A stretch of DNA of 64,000 nt, taken from positions 181,328-245,327 of the forward strand of contig KL197748.1 of NCBI GenBank assembly GCA_000697665.1. Direction: 5' to 3'. Position numbers and translations under genes: made by a program. This document shows, one piece after another, positions 33,131 to 43,548 of this stretch; position 1 is the first letter of the stretch, and every line of letters begins with the position of its first letter. The notes beneath the pieces were generated by a model. It was not told the origin of the DNA, ran no database searches, and worked only from the letters and a program-made list of their open reading frames with translations. The DNA comes from Jaapia argillacea MUCL 33604. Taxonomy: Eukaryota > Basidiomycota > Agaricomycetes > Jaapiales > Jaapiaceae.

Positions 33131-34044
33131 ATTCTCGATGCCTTCCACGGAGCGGTAGATAGGGCGTTGCGGCAACACAGGGAGTTGCAACTGATGATTC
33201 GGTGGGTTCCAGGTCATGAGGGAATATCAGGGAATGAAAGGGCCGATACGGAAGCGAAAGAAGCTGCTCGGGGCAGTACCAGTCACAAAGATCTCCTTCC
33301 ACCTATCCTGAAATCAGCCCTCCCCTGCAGCAAATCGGCGCGAGTCCAACACTTTCGCGGGGTACTCAAGAACAAGGCGCTCAAGTTCTTCAGGAAGTCG
33401 CCACGATGGGAGCGTCTCAAGCGATTGGACCCCACATTCTCACCCGAGAAGTATGCGAAGACCACGAAAGGCCTATCTCGAAGCCAGCAAACTCTCTTGT
33501 TCCAACTACGGACAGGCCATATCGCACTCAACAAACACCTGCATCGAATTAATTGTGCCGAATCCCCGAAATGTCCGAAGTGCCACACCCAAGACGAGAC
33601 AGTCGAACATTTCCTGCTGTTCTGCCCAGCCTACGCTCGGCAACGGCATATTCTGGATCGAACCCTGCGAGCGAAAGGACGAGACCTGGGATTTTTGTTG
33701 ACCAGTCCAAAGGCATTTACTCCGCTTTTTCGTTATATTTCGGGTACGAGGAGGTTTGAGAAAGCATTCGAGGGAGTTCATTCGTAAGGGGGAGGGATGC
33801 CTTAGGGATGTGGCGGGATGTAGACAGGGAGGAAGAGGAATGGCGGACTATGGACCTACACAAACAACTTGCCTCACGGCCTCCTGCAGGCTCTCATCAA
33901 GCCCGAGCAACGCTCACAAGGGCATTTGTCTGGATCGACAACTGGAAGGGAATAGGAGATGCAGTATATAGCATGTTATATCCGACATATGGGTATCCCA
34001 CAACGGATAATAAATGGATTATAATAATAATAATACCCTCTCAG

Positions 34045-35104
34045 AAGAATCACCCGCCTCGCCACTCGATGCACGAGTTTCACTTGAGGTGAAATAGGAG
34101 ATGAAGCGGCTCAGGAGTCCCGTTCGCCCAGTGCTCACGGGCGTATCTAGGTGCAGATGGCTACCAGTCACAACTGATGATACTGCGAGAGGCGGTGAGA
34201 AGAGAATCCCAGCCGATCTCTTTCTGACCGAGATCCTGTAACCTCGGATGAATGGCGCCAAATTCTCATTCGGGCGCTCTCCTAAATCGCGGGTCCTAGC
34301 TGGGGAATCTCTGCTCCAGTCATATCTATACCTAACTTGACCGTCCACGACTGGCGTACCCTGCAGGGTGACGTCGAAGGCTCGTGTTCTTGCGGAAGCT
34401 TCGCGGACCCCTCTACCCCATGACTTGGACTTGTCAAATCCAGTGACTAGGTAGAGAGAGCTGAAATCGCCAACCACACCCAACCCACCTGTCCCGGCCT
34501 CCCCTCCCGTCGCAAAACGGTACCAATGTAATCCATATTCAAGAGCCAAGCGGAGAGGATCCGTAGACCATCGATTTAGATCTGACCGAGAGGCCCCATG
34601 TGGCAATGCAACCAGCGCGCCCTGCCCGGTATTAAACTTGAATTTGTATCCCAGGCTAAATGCGATGGGCAGGCTCCTTTGTACAACAAGAGGAGATGGT
34701 AAGCGTCACTGGAGGAAAGATAATAGGCCAATAAGATCTTACGAATCCCCAACCGACATTGACACGCCCAGAGATTGTTGACTGATTGATTCGCACATGA
34801 TGGGAGATTGCGAATTGTGATATCCCGGAATTGTGGAAACATCACCCATGTTCCTCTGGATGGTACCGACACCAGGTGGCCTTAGCGGTCCTGTAATGGC
34901 GTTGGTCCCAGATTCATCCTCGTAGATGTTGAAAAACACGTCAAACCACCCCCCGTCGGTGATCACACCGACATCCCCAATCTGGTATCCTTCATCAGTG
35001 TACGGATCACCTTGGGTATATGCGCCGGCGGTTTCGGGGACCCACAGGGGGTAGCCGTGGCCTTTAGGAAGCAAAAGTTTGACAAATGTCTTCATCTCAG
35101 GCAT
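34045..35104 (-). pseudogene. P2, 5' part: N-terminal half of the P-family protein
   Basis: Exon 1 is 35104-34743, a 66-bp intron runs 34742-34677 (GTAAG..AAAG), and exon 2 runs from 34676 to the LINE border. Exon 1 reads TFVKLLLPKGHGYPLWVPET, then GYQIGDVGVITDGGWFDVFFN. Exon 2 has IAFSLGYKFKFNTGQGALVALP, LEYGLHWYRFA, SLYLVTGFDKSKSWGRG and IRGYRISVRKR. At the border the frame runs into the LINE tail (Leu codons from TTA repeats, then TAA). The true continuation is SERVCSRDHG at 27,149. So one host gene encoded this N-terminal domain followed by the kinase-like domain. A shortened protein of about 330 aa could still be made. The domain is an unnamed fungal family. Confidence 0.75.
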
Positions 35105-36718
35105 AGTAGGGCAAGCAGAACGAAGAGCGATGTAGAGGTGGTCGATGAACTTTGCGAGGGCCGAGGCTTAAGTGTGTTACTTGTCGCGCAGCACCGCTTG
35201 GCTGTGTTTCGTGAGACCCAAATATCCTGGAGAGGTCCAAGGCTGAGCTTTCGGCGCTTATGGATTACTGCGGAGACGACGAAGGCTGATAAGATAAACA
35301 GATGAACTCTGCTTCAAGAGTGTCGTAGTCACCTTAGAGAGAACAATTCTCCGTCACATTGATATTGATCAATAACTCTTTTGAGTTGAAGGAAAAATGG
35401 GCACGATGGACGGTATCCGTCTTACAGGGTTCCTTAGAATCCGCCTGGAAACACGGGGGACAAGGTGAGAAGCCGTGCTTGAGTGAGGAAAAAGGAAACC
35501 CATATCCATTAATCGCTTCGCAGAATGAGAACAGTCCGTACAGCATCAAAAATTGACCGTCCGCCCATAGCAACTGAAAAGCACAAGTCCGTCATAAGAC
35601 TCGAGAAATGTCCTTGACCGCCACTGGTAGATATCGGTGAACTCGTTGGGCGAGGGGGTCATTCCCTACTAGCTTCTGTAACCTCCCAGAATCGCTTGAT
35701 CCTGAACCGCCAGGTCTGTGGCTGGACTAACACTGTTGTGGTATACGCTCGGATGTAAAAGATCTCGGTATGTGCCCCAGGTGGAGCCTGTCTCGATACA
35801 CCGGCGGGAAGATCTCGGCAGATGAGGGGCTTGGATGGATCTCGAATACACTTGGAAAGAACATCAGTACAACGCAAAGATCCAACCTTTCTCAAGGGTC
35901 AAGCCACAGAGTATGGGTATCGGGCTAAGTCGACGAAGCTTGATGGTATGATATAGATATCGGTAAATCGGTATATGATGTAACTTCGACTAGATACTTT
36001 GGGTACAAAAATTTAGGACGGCATACGAACGAAGAGAGAGATTACGCACTGATGGGATACATCGCGGTTCCCCAACGGATGAGTTTCTCAGGTCTCTCAG
36101 CGTCGTACTGGCATCAGTACACGCCGTTATACAGTAGCATACATCTTTTCTCGCCACACACCTGCCCAACCCAACAAGCCCACATCTCGTCATCTCCTCC
36201 GATCCCCTACCTCTCCCTAAACCTCTCCATTCAAGTGCCAGCTCATGAAACGTGTCTCCAACCTCACATAAGTACCCACCGCCCATCCTAGTATACGCTC
36301 CAATCGAGTGGTCTCGCGATTAGACTCGAGCGGTATCGCGATTAGGACCGAGTGGTGCTGCGATTAGATTCGAACGAGATTCCGCGAAGGTCGAACGGCA
36401 GAGAGGGATATCGAACAGACGAGGGTGTGGCGAGGGAGGAGAGGGTTGAAGGTATGATGATATCGGTGTTCGTATAAGCTATGATAGGTTATGATGAGGT
36501 CGAGAGCTACGCATTGAAGGGTTGAGAATCAGTAGTGAATATGAACGAAGGGACGGATACGTACCATTACGAGATTTTATGGCATACCTCGGGATGACCT
36601 CATGCCTCCTGCACCAAACCATGACGGCCAGCATACACCCTCCACCGCATACACCCACCTACACGCTCATCCTATCAGATCCAACCCTCCTCACCCCACC
36701 TCGTCCCCCTCCCTGCTC
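35105..36718. repeat. P2 upstream flank, then 2-3 units of the Q-downstream tandem repeat
   Basis: 35,105-35,300 aligns with the P1 flank (duplicated promoter). 35,330-35,700 holds nothing recognisable. Repeat modules like those at 1.6-3.8 kb follow, with anchors near 36,022 and 36,535. Between them, 36,306-36,372 is a three-copy 22-bp tandem repeat (GAGTGGTCTCGCGATTAGAC type). Confidence 0.55.
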
Positions 36719-38108
36719 CTACTTCCCAACCCCAGCAAGCACCTTAAACACCTCCCCCTGTCTCTCCCTAAACGCCTTCAACCTAGTCATCCCAAGCGCC
36801 AACCCATTCACCCTATTCACAAACTTCACTTCCCCTCCTCCAGCACTAACACCTTTCTCCAGCGCCAACCTCACACGGTCCATCCTCGGCTCCGGGACCT
36901 CCAGCGCACCATTTGTCAATAGCCGAACGGCGTTGGCAGAATCTTCATCTTCCATCTTCCTGATCTCTGCTCCGATAGCCCCCAATTCTTTCATGAACGG
37001 TCTCAACTCCGCCGGGCATTCTATCAGGGTTAGGCGTTGGCCGAGGACGCCTCTTGCCGAACCGTCTTGGGGGTCGATACAGTTAACGCTCATATCGAGT
37101 ATGGCGAGCGCTACGGATGCGAAATATGCTCGTGGAGGGTCGGTTTTGAGGAGGGAACGGATGGAAGGGTGGAGGGAGATGACGTCCGCTAACGTCGCGT
37201 AAAGCGTTTCTCGGATTAGTTCGATAGCGGGGGAAGCGGCGGATAGGATCGTTGGTGACGGAGGTCGGGAGAGACGTTGTTTCGATGACGACGCTGAGGT
37301 GGAGGAGTATGGAGAGGAAGGAACGAGGAGGGAAGAGGATGATTGGTTTCTGTTGTGTGTTGGTTTGGGTGGTGGACGGGGAGGCAAGTCTGGATGTGGG
37401 AGTGAAGCGGTCGACGGAGCCGAAGGCAGCTGGGTGGTTTGCGTACGTGGAGATGGTTCGGGCGAAGGGGTGGGAGAAGGGTAGTACACGGGTGGAGGCT
37501 TGAACGAAGCTTTGACTTGTCTCCTACCCGGCGAACTGATATCCTGCCCAGCATCAATAGCAGCCTGCAAGTCATCTCCATACCTCTCCTGAAACGTCCT
37601 CCTCTGACTAATCTCAATCGCAACCGCTCTCAAATCTCCCGCAATCCTCGGTATGTCATCGCTACCTCCGTGTGGGTGAAGTGGAGGAAGGGAACAGATG
37701 GCGCGTGCGAGGTCATGTTGGGATTCGGGAGTTAGGGATTGGATTGGGGTCACGTTTTGTGACCAGATGTGCAAGTAGGGAAGGAAGGATTGGGGACAGT
37801 TTGATTCGGTTAATTGGAGGGCGGGTGTTGTCTTTGAGAGACGGGGGAGGGGGACTGACGGAGGGAAAGTGGTGCAGCGGAGCGCGGCGAAGTAGAGGCA
37901 GAGGGCTGGACCTGGATGCGTGTTTGGTTAGAATACGGTGTGGCATATGGAGAAAAAGCATACCTGCGATCATGATATCTGCTTCTGCGCTGCTCAGGAT
38001 GTCTACATCAAGTAGGCGCTCGACCTTTGCCTGGGTCAGCGACAATTTGAGGTAGGAATGGAAGGCGTCTTGGACGTATTCTTCCGATAGTCTGTCTGTG
38101 GCTGTCAT
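36719..38108 (-). CDS. Q2: unrecognised proline-rich protein, 445 aa, intact
   Basis: Exons 38108-37964 and 37911-36719 flank a 52-bp intron in the same position and phase as in Q1. The protein is very close to Q1 throughout (DAFHSYLK, AEADIMIAG, DIPRIAGDLRAVAIEISQRR, ELIRETLYATLADV, LTLIECPAELRPFM). Differences are concentrated in the N-terminus, the Pro-rich linker and short indels near the C-terminus (VSAGG). Two intact copies with conserved splicing, alongside many decayed neighbours, suggest the protein is used. No domain recognised; probably soluble. It is transcribed away from the palindrome at 38.4 kb. Confidence 0.8.
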
Positions 38109-38148
38109 GGTACTGGTGGTTGTGTGATCGGAAGAGTGGTCGGAGTGG

Positions 38149-38155
38149 TTATATA
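38149..38155 (-). promoter_or_regulatory. TATA box of Q2
   Basis: TATATAA lies about 40 nt upstream of the Q2 ATG, within sequence shared with the Q1 promoter. Confidence 0.6.
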
Positions 38156-38375
38156 CACGGAGGTGGAGGAAGGGTGGGTTTGCTCCGCAGGGAGCTGTGT
38201 TGACGGATGTGAAACGAGTCCGATTGGATGGCTGTGATTGGCTGATGTCATAGATTGCGCTTTGGTTAGGTTTCCAAATATGGTTACATGCATTCCGCTG
38301 CTCAACTGAGTCGGCGCGAACGAGTCTAACCCGCTCGCTCATAGATCGACATCGATGGCCGCAATTCTGCTCTTC

Positions 38376-39043
38376 ACACGCGAAACAAGCGCGGCTTTGT
38401 CGTTGCAGTAAAGCCTGAATAAGTCATGCAACATTGCCTTCATTAGCCGCCGACTGTGAAGTGAAAGCATGGCTGACAACTAGCCTTAGATATGCTGTCG
38501 GCTTTGCTGTAGCCTACAATTCTGACCACGAATTTTGAATATTGATACCTACCACATATTCTAAGTTTACTGGCCGAAAATGCTGCACCGACATTGGCCA
38601 CCACACACCCAAAATACGGTGATAGCTAAAATGTCGTGGCAGACTTATACTTTGTTAGGGTGAAATGCTTTGAATTTGTTGTAGCGATTTATCCAATTAT
38701 TGGTAGAGTAACCATGGTAACCAAGGGTAAGTCGCCACAACAAATTCAAAGCATTTCGCCGCAACAAAGTCTAAGTTGGCTGCGACATTTTAGCTATCGC
38801 CATATTTTGAGTATGTTGTGGCCAATGTCGGCACAGCATTTTTGGCCAGCAAACTTAGAATATGTGGTAGGTATCAATATTCAAAATTCGTGGTCAGAAT
38901 TGTAGGCTACAGCAAAGCTGACAGCATATCTAAGGCTAGTTGTCAGCCATGCTTTCACTTCACAGTTGGTGGCTAATGAAGGCAATGTTGCATGACTTAT
39001 TCAGGCTTTGCTGTGGTGATAAAGTTGCGCTTGTTTCTCGTGT
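38376..39043. repeat. 668-bp near-perfect palindrome (foldback element)
   Basis: The left arm (38,376 to about 38,698) and right arm (about 38,730-39,043) are reverse complements over more than 310 bp with scattered differences. The unpaired centre is only about 30 bp. Arm ends are ACACGCGAAACAAGCGC and ACACGAGAAACAAGCGC. Nothing is encoded. It is absent from the corresponding place in unit 1 (after Q1), so it arrived after the duplication. It is likely a foldback/MITE-type element; a transcript through it would form a long hairpin RNA. Confidence 0.85.
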
Positions 39044-39199
39044 CAGTACTAGTTACTCGCGAGCCGATCTAACCATGGCCAGATAACCAGATGTATGAGC
39101 CCACTGGTAACCGGAATTATCGTCACACATTCCTCAGATTATTTAATCCCGTAGCCCTTCAAGCTTCAATGTTTCAACGGCCTCATAGGATCAAGACAC

Positions 39200-41210
39200 C
39201 GCTACTGATATCTGCAGTTCTGTGCGCTCCTGAGTAGTCGCTTGTCTTTCCTGTACGTCTTCTCCCACTTCTCATGTTCTTGCCACCGACCGTCTGACCT
39301 CCTCGACAGGACAGGTACTGTATCTGAAGTACTTGACCGCCCTGTGATAGCCTGTGATACTCCTACCATACATATGTTTTGGCCCAGCTCTCAGAGCTCC
39401 CGCAAACCGCAAAATTCATCATTCTGGCTGCCACATCTCTCAACATGATCTGATACCTCGGACTTCCTGTTGGATAATGAGTCGCCAGTTTAACGTTACT
39501 ATCTCCCTGTAACACTCAACGATGAACCTGCCTGTTGGACTCCACTTCCTCATGCCAATCCAAGTTCTGTATAGCGGGTTGAAGTCATAGCCTACCATCC
39601 AAGTCACCTCCGCCACCCACGACGAACCAACCCCCACCAAGTGGACAGACAAGGCAACAACTCCAATCTTGGGAAAAGACCTTACTGAACAGTTGTGAAT
39701 GATACTTTATTTTGTACGCCAGCCGTCTAGAGCCTCCGCCGAATTGTGTACTCATCGGGATTGCTTGAAGGAGGTGAATGAACCGAAATCTACATCAGTC
39801 TCTCTTTTCTGGCTATTACTCCTCCAAACCCAAGCATTGGTCTTCCTATCAACCTTAAATCAAAATCCTGATATCCCTGCAAAATCGATGATACCCCCTC
39901 CCCATTGAAACACGGGTCATATTTCTTACTGAGAAGGGGGAAATGGATACCTGGAACCCCCACTACACTCTGGTATGTCTCTCCCGCTTCTCATGTCCAT
40001 ACCACCGACCTCTCGACAGATGCCTGAAATACTTGACCACCCTATGACACACCTGGCATTACATGCGTTCCGACTCATCCAATCTTGGGGATGGTCTCAG
40101 CTACTCCAATCAGCAAGGGCTCTTCATGTCACTCGACAACCCTCAGTATCATCAAAGGCGACCTACTCAGCCCTACCAGTTCTTTGAAGACTCACAGACC
40201 ATGGTATCCGTTGCTCTGGCTGTCATTGCTGCTCAAAATACCGATGACTGGTCGCTGGTGTAAGATTGCTAACCCCCCTGCAACTCTTGACGATTAAACT
40301 ACCCATCAGACCACACGAATCCCCGTTCTGGCTAGCTGATTGAGGTCATAGCCTAGCATCCGAGCCACTTCCGCCATCCTACCGACAAACTAACTCCTAC
40401 CAAGAAGACGCACAAGACCAAAAACTCCAAGCTTGGGACCGGAGACTCTTCCCAACATAACCTTGGTATGGACGCGAAGGAGGGACAAAAACCTCACAGA
40501 GCGCTGCAAACTATACTAAAATTTGTATGCCAGCTCAGACGAGTCCTATCTAGAGTCTCCGCCAACTTGTGTACTGATTGGGATTGCTTTGCGAGGGGTG
40601 GATGAACTGAAACCCTCATCCATCTCTCCTTTCTGGCTATCACGTCTCCAAACCCAATGCCTTGGGCAGTTGGTCTTCGTATCCGAAACGTTCAGTCAAA
40701 GCTTCGATATCGCTACAAAAATCAATGATGACCCCTCCCATTGAAAACTGGCAATATTCCTTAGCGAAAAGTAGCGAAAAGATATGGAATTCCTACTATC
40801 TTAAGTTCCTATCTTATGCCTCAGACCCCCACACCCCTCACTGATTGAAATCGAATTAGTCTCCTCTGCAGCCTGTAAAAACGAGCAACTTTCACTTGGA
40901 TGGAACTCCCTTTCCTGCCAGTTCATGGGCTACATCCCTCAAGAGCTCGCCAAACGCATCAATCACATTCATCCCTACCCATCAACATCCACGTCTATCT
41001 CTTCCTCTCTGCGACACCCATCCCTGATGATGTATGGTCGCTCAGGTCTAGATATCAGAAACATTGCGGTACAGCGCTTTATGCAGGAAGCCTTCCTCTG
41101 CCAACGGCTTGGCGACAAAGAGTACCCGCCGTTCTCAAATGCTCAGAACAAGTCGTGGCAGAATTCTGGCATGTATAGGATTGCCGTCGACATGTAAAAC
41201 ACCTTGCATA
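39200..41210 (+). repeat. T2: internally duplicated, gene-like region of unknown nature
   Basis: Two diverged direct copies of an approximately 750-850-bp text (39,210-39,960 and 39,970-40,860) share GTCATAGCCTA..ATCC, CTCCGCC..TTGTGTACT and TTTCTGGCTAT. A possible last exon at 40,925-41,197 encodes about 90 residues (SLMMYGRSGLDIRNIAVQRF). Splice-like GTACGTCTTCTC and GTATGTCTCTCC sites precede similar text in both copies. No complete gene model could be built and no family recognised. The corresponding T1 in unit 1 is more decayed. Confidence 0.4.
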
Positions 41211-41374
41211 GTGAGTTTTCCCTCATCTAGTTGATCAATTGGGGCTGGTAGTCAATCTGCCACACAAGCGACGATCTCGTTGCAGGATTCCCTCATCTCA
41301 ATCTCTCCAGAATTGACAAATACATTGGTTGACCAAACCATGTGCTTTATCATTGATCGGCATGCATATGTACC

Positions 41375-41756
41375 TGTCACGGTTTCCATAAAGGATCCCA
41401 CAATTCAACCCTAACCTAGAAGGTTCAGTCTAGATCGTCGAACATAACAAAGCGCCAGGTAAGTCATGTGATAGACACCTCCAGATCCCCCTGATGTCAT
41501 GTAGAATATTCCAGAACTCCATAGTAGTCCAGATTTCTCTGAGTTGCTGCACACTATGCCGCAGTCGTTCTAGATTTCTCCGAGTACGTCAGACAACCTA
41601 ACTCAGGATAGTTACTCAGGACTCGCAGTAGAAGCATGGGCACAGCAGCCCTGCTTAGTGATAGACGCTTACATGTGCATAGATAGATTGTGTATATATA
41701 GCTGGTGGAACTGGGCATAACACCCCAGCTTTCAGTTGGCTTTTTCTTTCTTGTCA
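41375..41756 (+). repeat. 5' LTR of the Gypsy element
   Basis: 382 bp with TGTCAC..TTGTCA ends, matching the 3' LTR at 47,771-48,152 almost exactly. It is the same family as the solo LTR at 32.7 kb and the partial one at 49.1 kb. Confidence 0.95.
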
Positions 41757-42613
41757 TTAACTGAAAGCTGCCACTACCCTTTCACTCGACAGGCATTGCC
41801 TCTCTTCCCCCACTGTTTTCTGTCTAGGCAACGCAGTCTACGCGTTCAACTATTCCTACCTTTATTCTGGCCACCATCTTTCATTGAAACTCGACATTGA
41901 CAGTGACCAAAACGCCGCCTCTCATACACATTCCTTTCTGAAATCATCTTATGTTGTTAGCGGGATTCCGCTTTCAGCACCCCTCTTCCCCATCTGAATT
42001 TTCCTTCTCGGTGATTGGAAACGTATAAAAACAGAATGATTTGCTCTTCCTCACACAGCTAGTTAGTAACATACTTGAGTGTTTGCGAATAGTCTTGCAA
42101 TTGGGCATTCTCGACATTGACGTTGGTTTGCTTTGGAATTACCTCATCGGTAGTTTCATCCCGGATTGAGTTCGTTCGCGCTTTGCCTAATCACGACAGC
42201 CGGACTTACGGGGATCAATTTGACTGTTCATCTGCATTCCCCCGTACTACTCTAGTCATAGGAAAGAGAGCACTAGTGATAGAATCTGGACAGCGGGATT
42301 GCATTGCCCGACTTCAGAACACTAGCTGCAAGGATCATTCGTATGCATTGGGCTTTGTCACCAGCTGCTAGGAAACTAGTGTGATCGGTGGGATTGTTCC
42401 TCCTGTGGACCGTTCTTTACAACGTCACCAGAAAACATCGGTTGGGGCTTACGTGAACCACGCCCAAGAACCCCATCAGACAATGAAGAAGAAACCGAAG
42501 ACGAGGACGAAAACTACGTCTGCAGACCACGACATCTGAGGGCATTCAGCACCTTCCTCCCACCAAACTTATGACAAAGACAGACCCAGCCACCACCACT
42601 ACTGACACCTACC

Positions 42614-43492
42614 ATGGCTGGAGGATCAGGAGGAACAGCAGCGGCAGTAGCAGCAGCAACTGCCACCCCTGACCCTGGTAAAGGTCTCGCCGCGAGACCA
42701 GAAATATTTACTAGGGACAAGCAAAAGTTCAGGAGATGGTGGAGAAGCATGCAGCTTTTCCTCCAAGATCCCAAGAACGGAATGTTGTCGGAAACGGAAA
42801 AAACCGACATCCTGATTTCCCATATCAGGGGCCCTGACGTTGACACATGGGTCGAAAATTTTTGGGATGAATATTGGGACGAGACCAACGCCAAGTGGCA
42901 AAAAACTTGGGTTGAAGTTGTTGCGATCCTCAAAGAAAGATTTGAGGACTTGAATCTGCAGCACCAAGCAGAACTCGAGTTAGAACATTTGGTGCAAGGA
43001 AAGGACTCAGCAGAAGAGTTCTTTCAGAAGTTCGAGATACTGAGGAACAGGGCGAAGTATGCCAAGAAGAACACACATTTGTTGTTGTTACTTGAGCAGA
43101 ACGTCAATGTTGGTATCATCGACAAAATCTACGGGGTTACGCCTCTCCCCACAGATTACGACACATGGAAAAAGGTGATCCTGGTGCATGACGCACTTTG
43201 GAAGAGATGTTTGGAAAACAAATGTCTTCAAGGACAGACTTCGTTGTGGAAAAAGAGCACTGACGCTCCAAGTACATCTGCAGGGAAACAGCAGGCTCCT
43301 ACTGCTGGGCAAACAAGAGGAGATAAGAAAGACGCCACAGGAAAGACCTACGGCAGAATGGGTCAACCAATGGACCTAAACCATGTGTGCCTTAAATGTG
43401 GCGCAAAACAGAGCGATAAGGGGAGCTGTGGAAGCCCCTGGCATACCCCAAATCGAACGATGGGAACAACTTCTGGAACAGTTGCCGTCTGA
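42614..43492 (+). mobile_element. Gypsy gag region
   Basis: Capsid-like frame of about 290 codons with the retrotransposon Gag pattern (KFRRWWRSMQLFL early, then LILKERFEDL-like helices and EEFFQKFEILRNRAKYA). The preceding 41,757-42,613 is untranslated leader with no other gene. Confidence 0.8.
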
Positions 43493-43548
43493 GCTGTAGA
43501 ATGGGACACTGACACCTCAAAATCACAGCTAGCCGCCCTAGTCAATGA

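Larger units (their letters stand above)
29052..33787 (+). pseudogene. LINE ORF2: endonuclease, reverse transcriptase, RNase H
   Basis: Starts at ATG 29052 (STHDTRPMQDD). The apurinic-type endonuclease has WQQNMNAS and WAGDFNRHHPLWDE. The RT has FGCRPGHSTTDSL, LFLDVKAAFPSV, GIDQGDPFSGITFPFYNAE and the active-site loop GFVDDIALLAEG (FVDD rather than F/YADD, as in several fungal elements). RNase H has VCIYTDGSGVDGKVGAV and, beyond the solo LTR, IRWVPGHEGISGNERAD. The end carries CPKCHTQDETVEHFLLFC. In-frame stops lie at about 29,325 (TGA), 30,226 (TAG) and 30,675 (TGA), with a frameshift near 31,230. The MITE and the LTR interrupt it further. Confidence 0.8.
27150..34032 (+). mobile_element. 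Tad-like LINE (non-LTR retrotransposon), about 6.9 kb with nested insertions
   Basis: A 5' leader (27,150-27,314), ORF1 with zinc knuckles, ORF2 with endonuclease, reverse transcriptase, RNase H and a C-terminal zinc motif, and a 3' tail of TAA/ATA repeats (about 34,005-34,032) are all present. The 12-13-bp sequence ATACCCTCTCAGA flanks it on both sides (27,137-27,149 and 34,033-34,045). These are target-site duplications that show a full-length insertion. It carries a 369-bp MITE and a solo LTR. ORF2 has in-frame stops and a frameshift, so the copy is dead. Confidence 0.85.
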
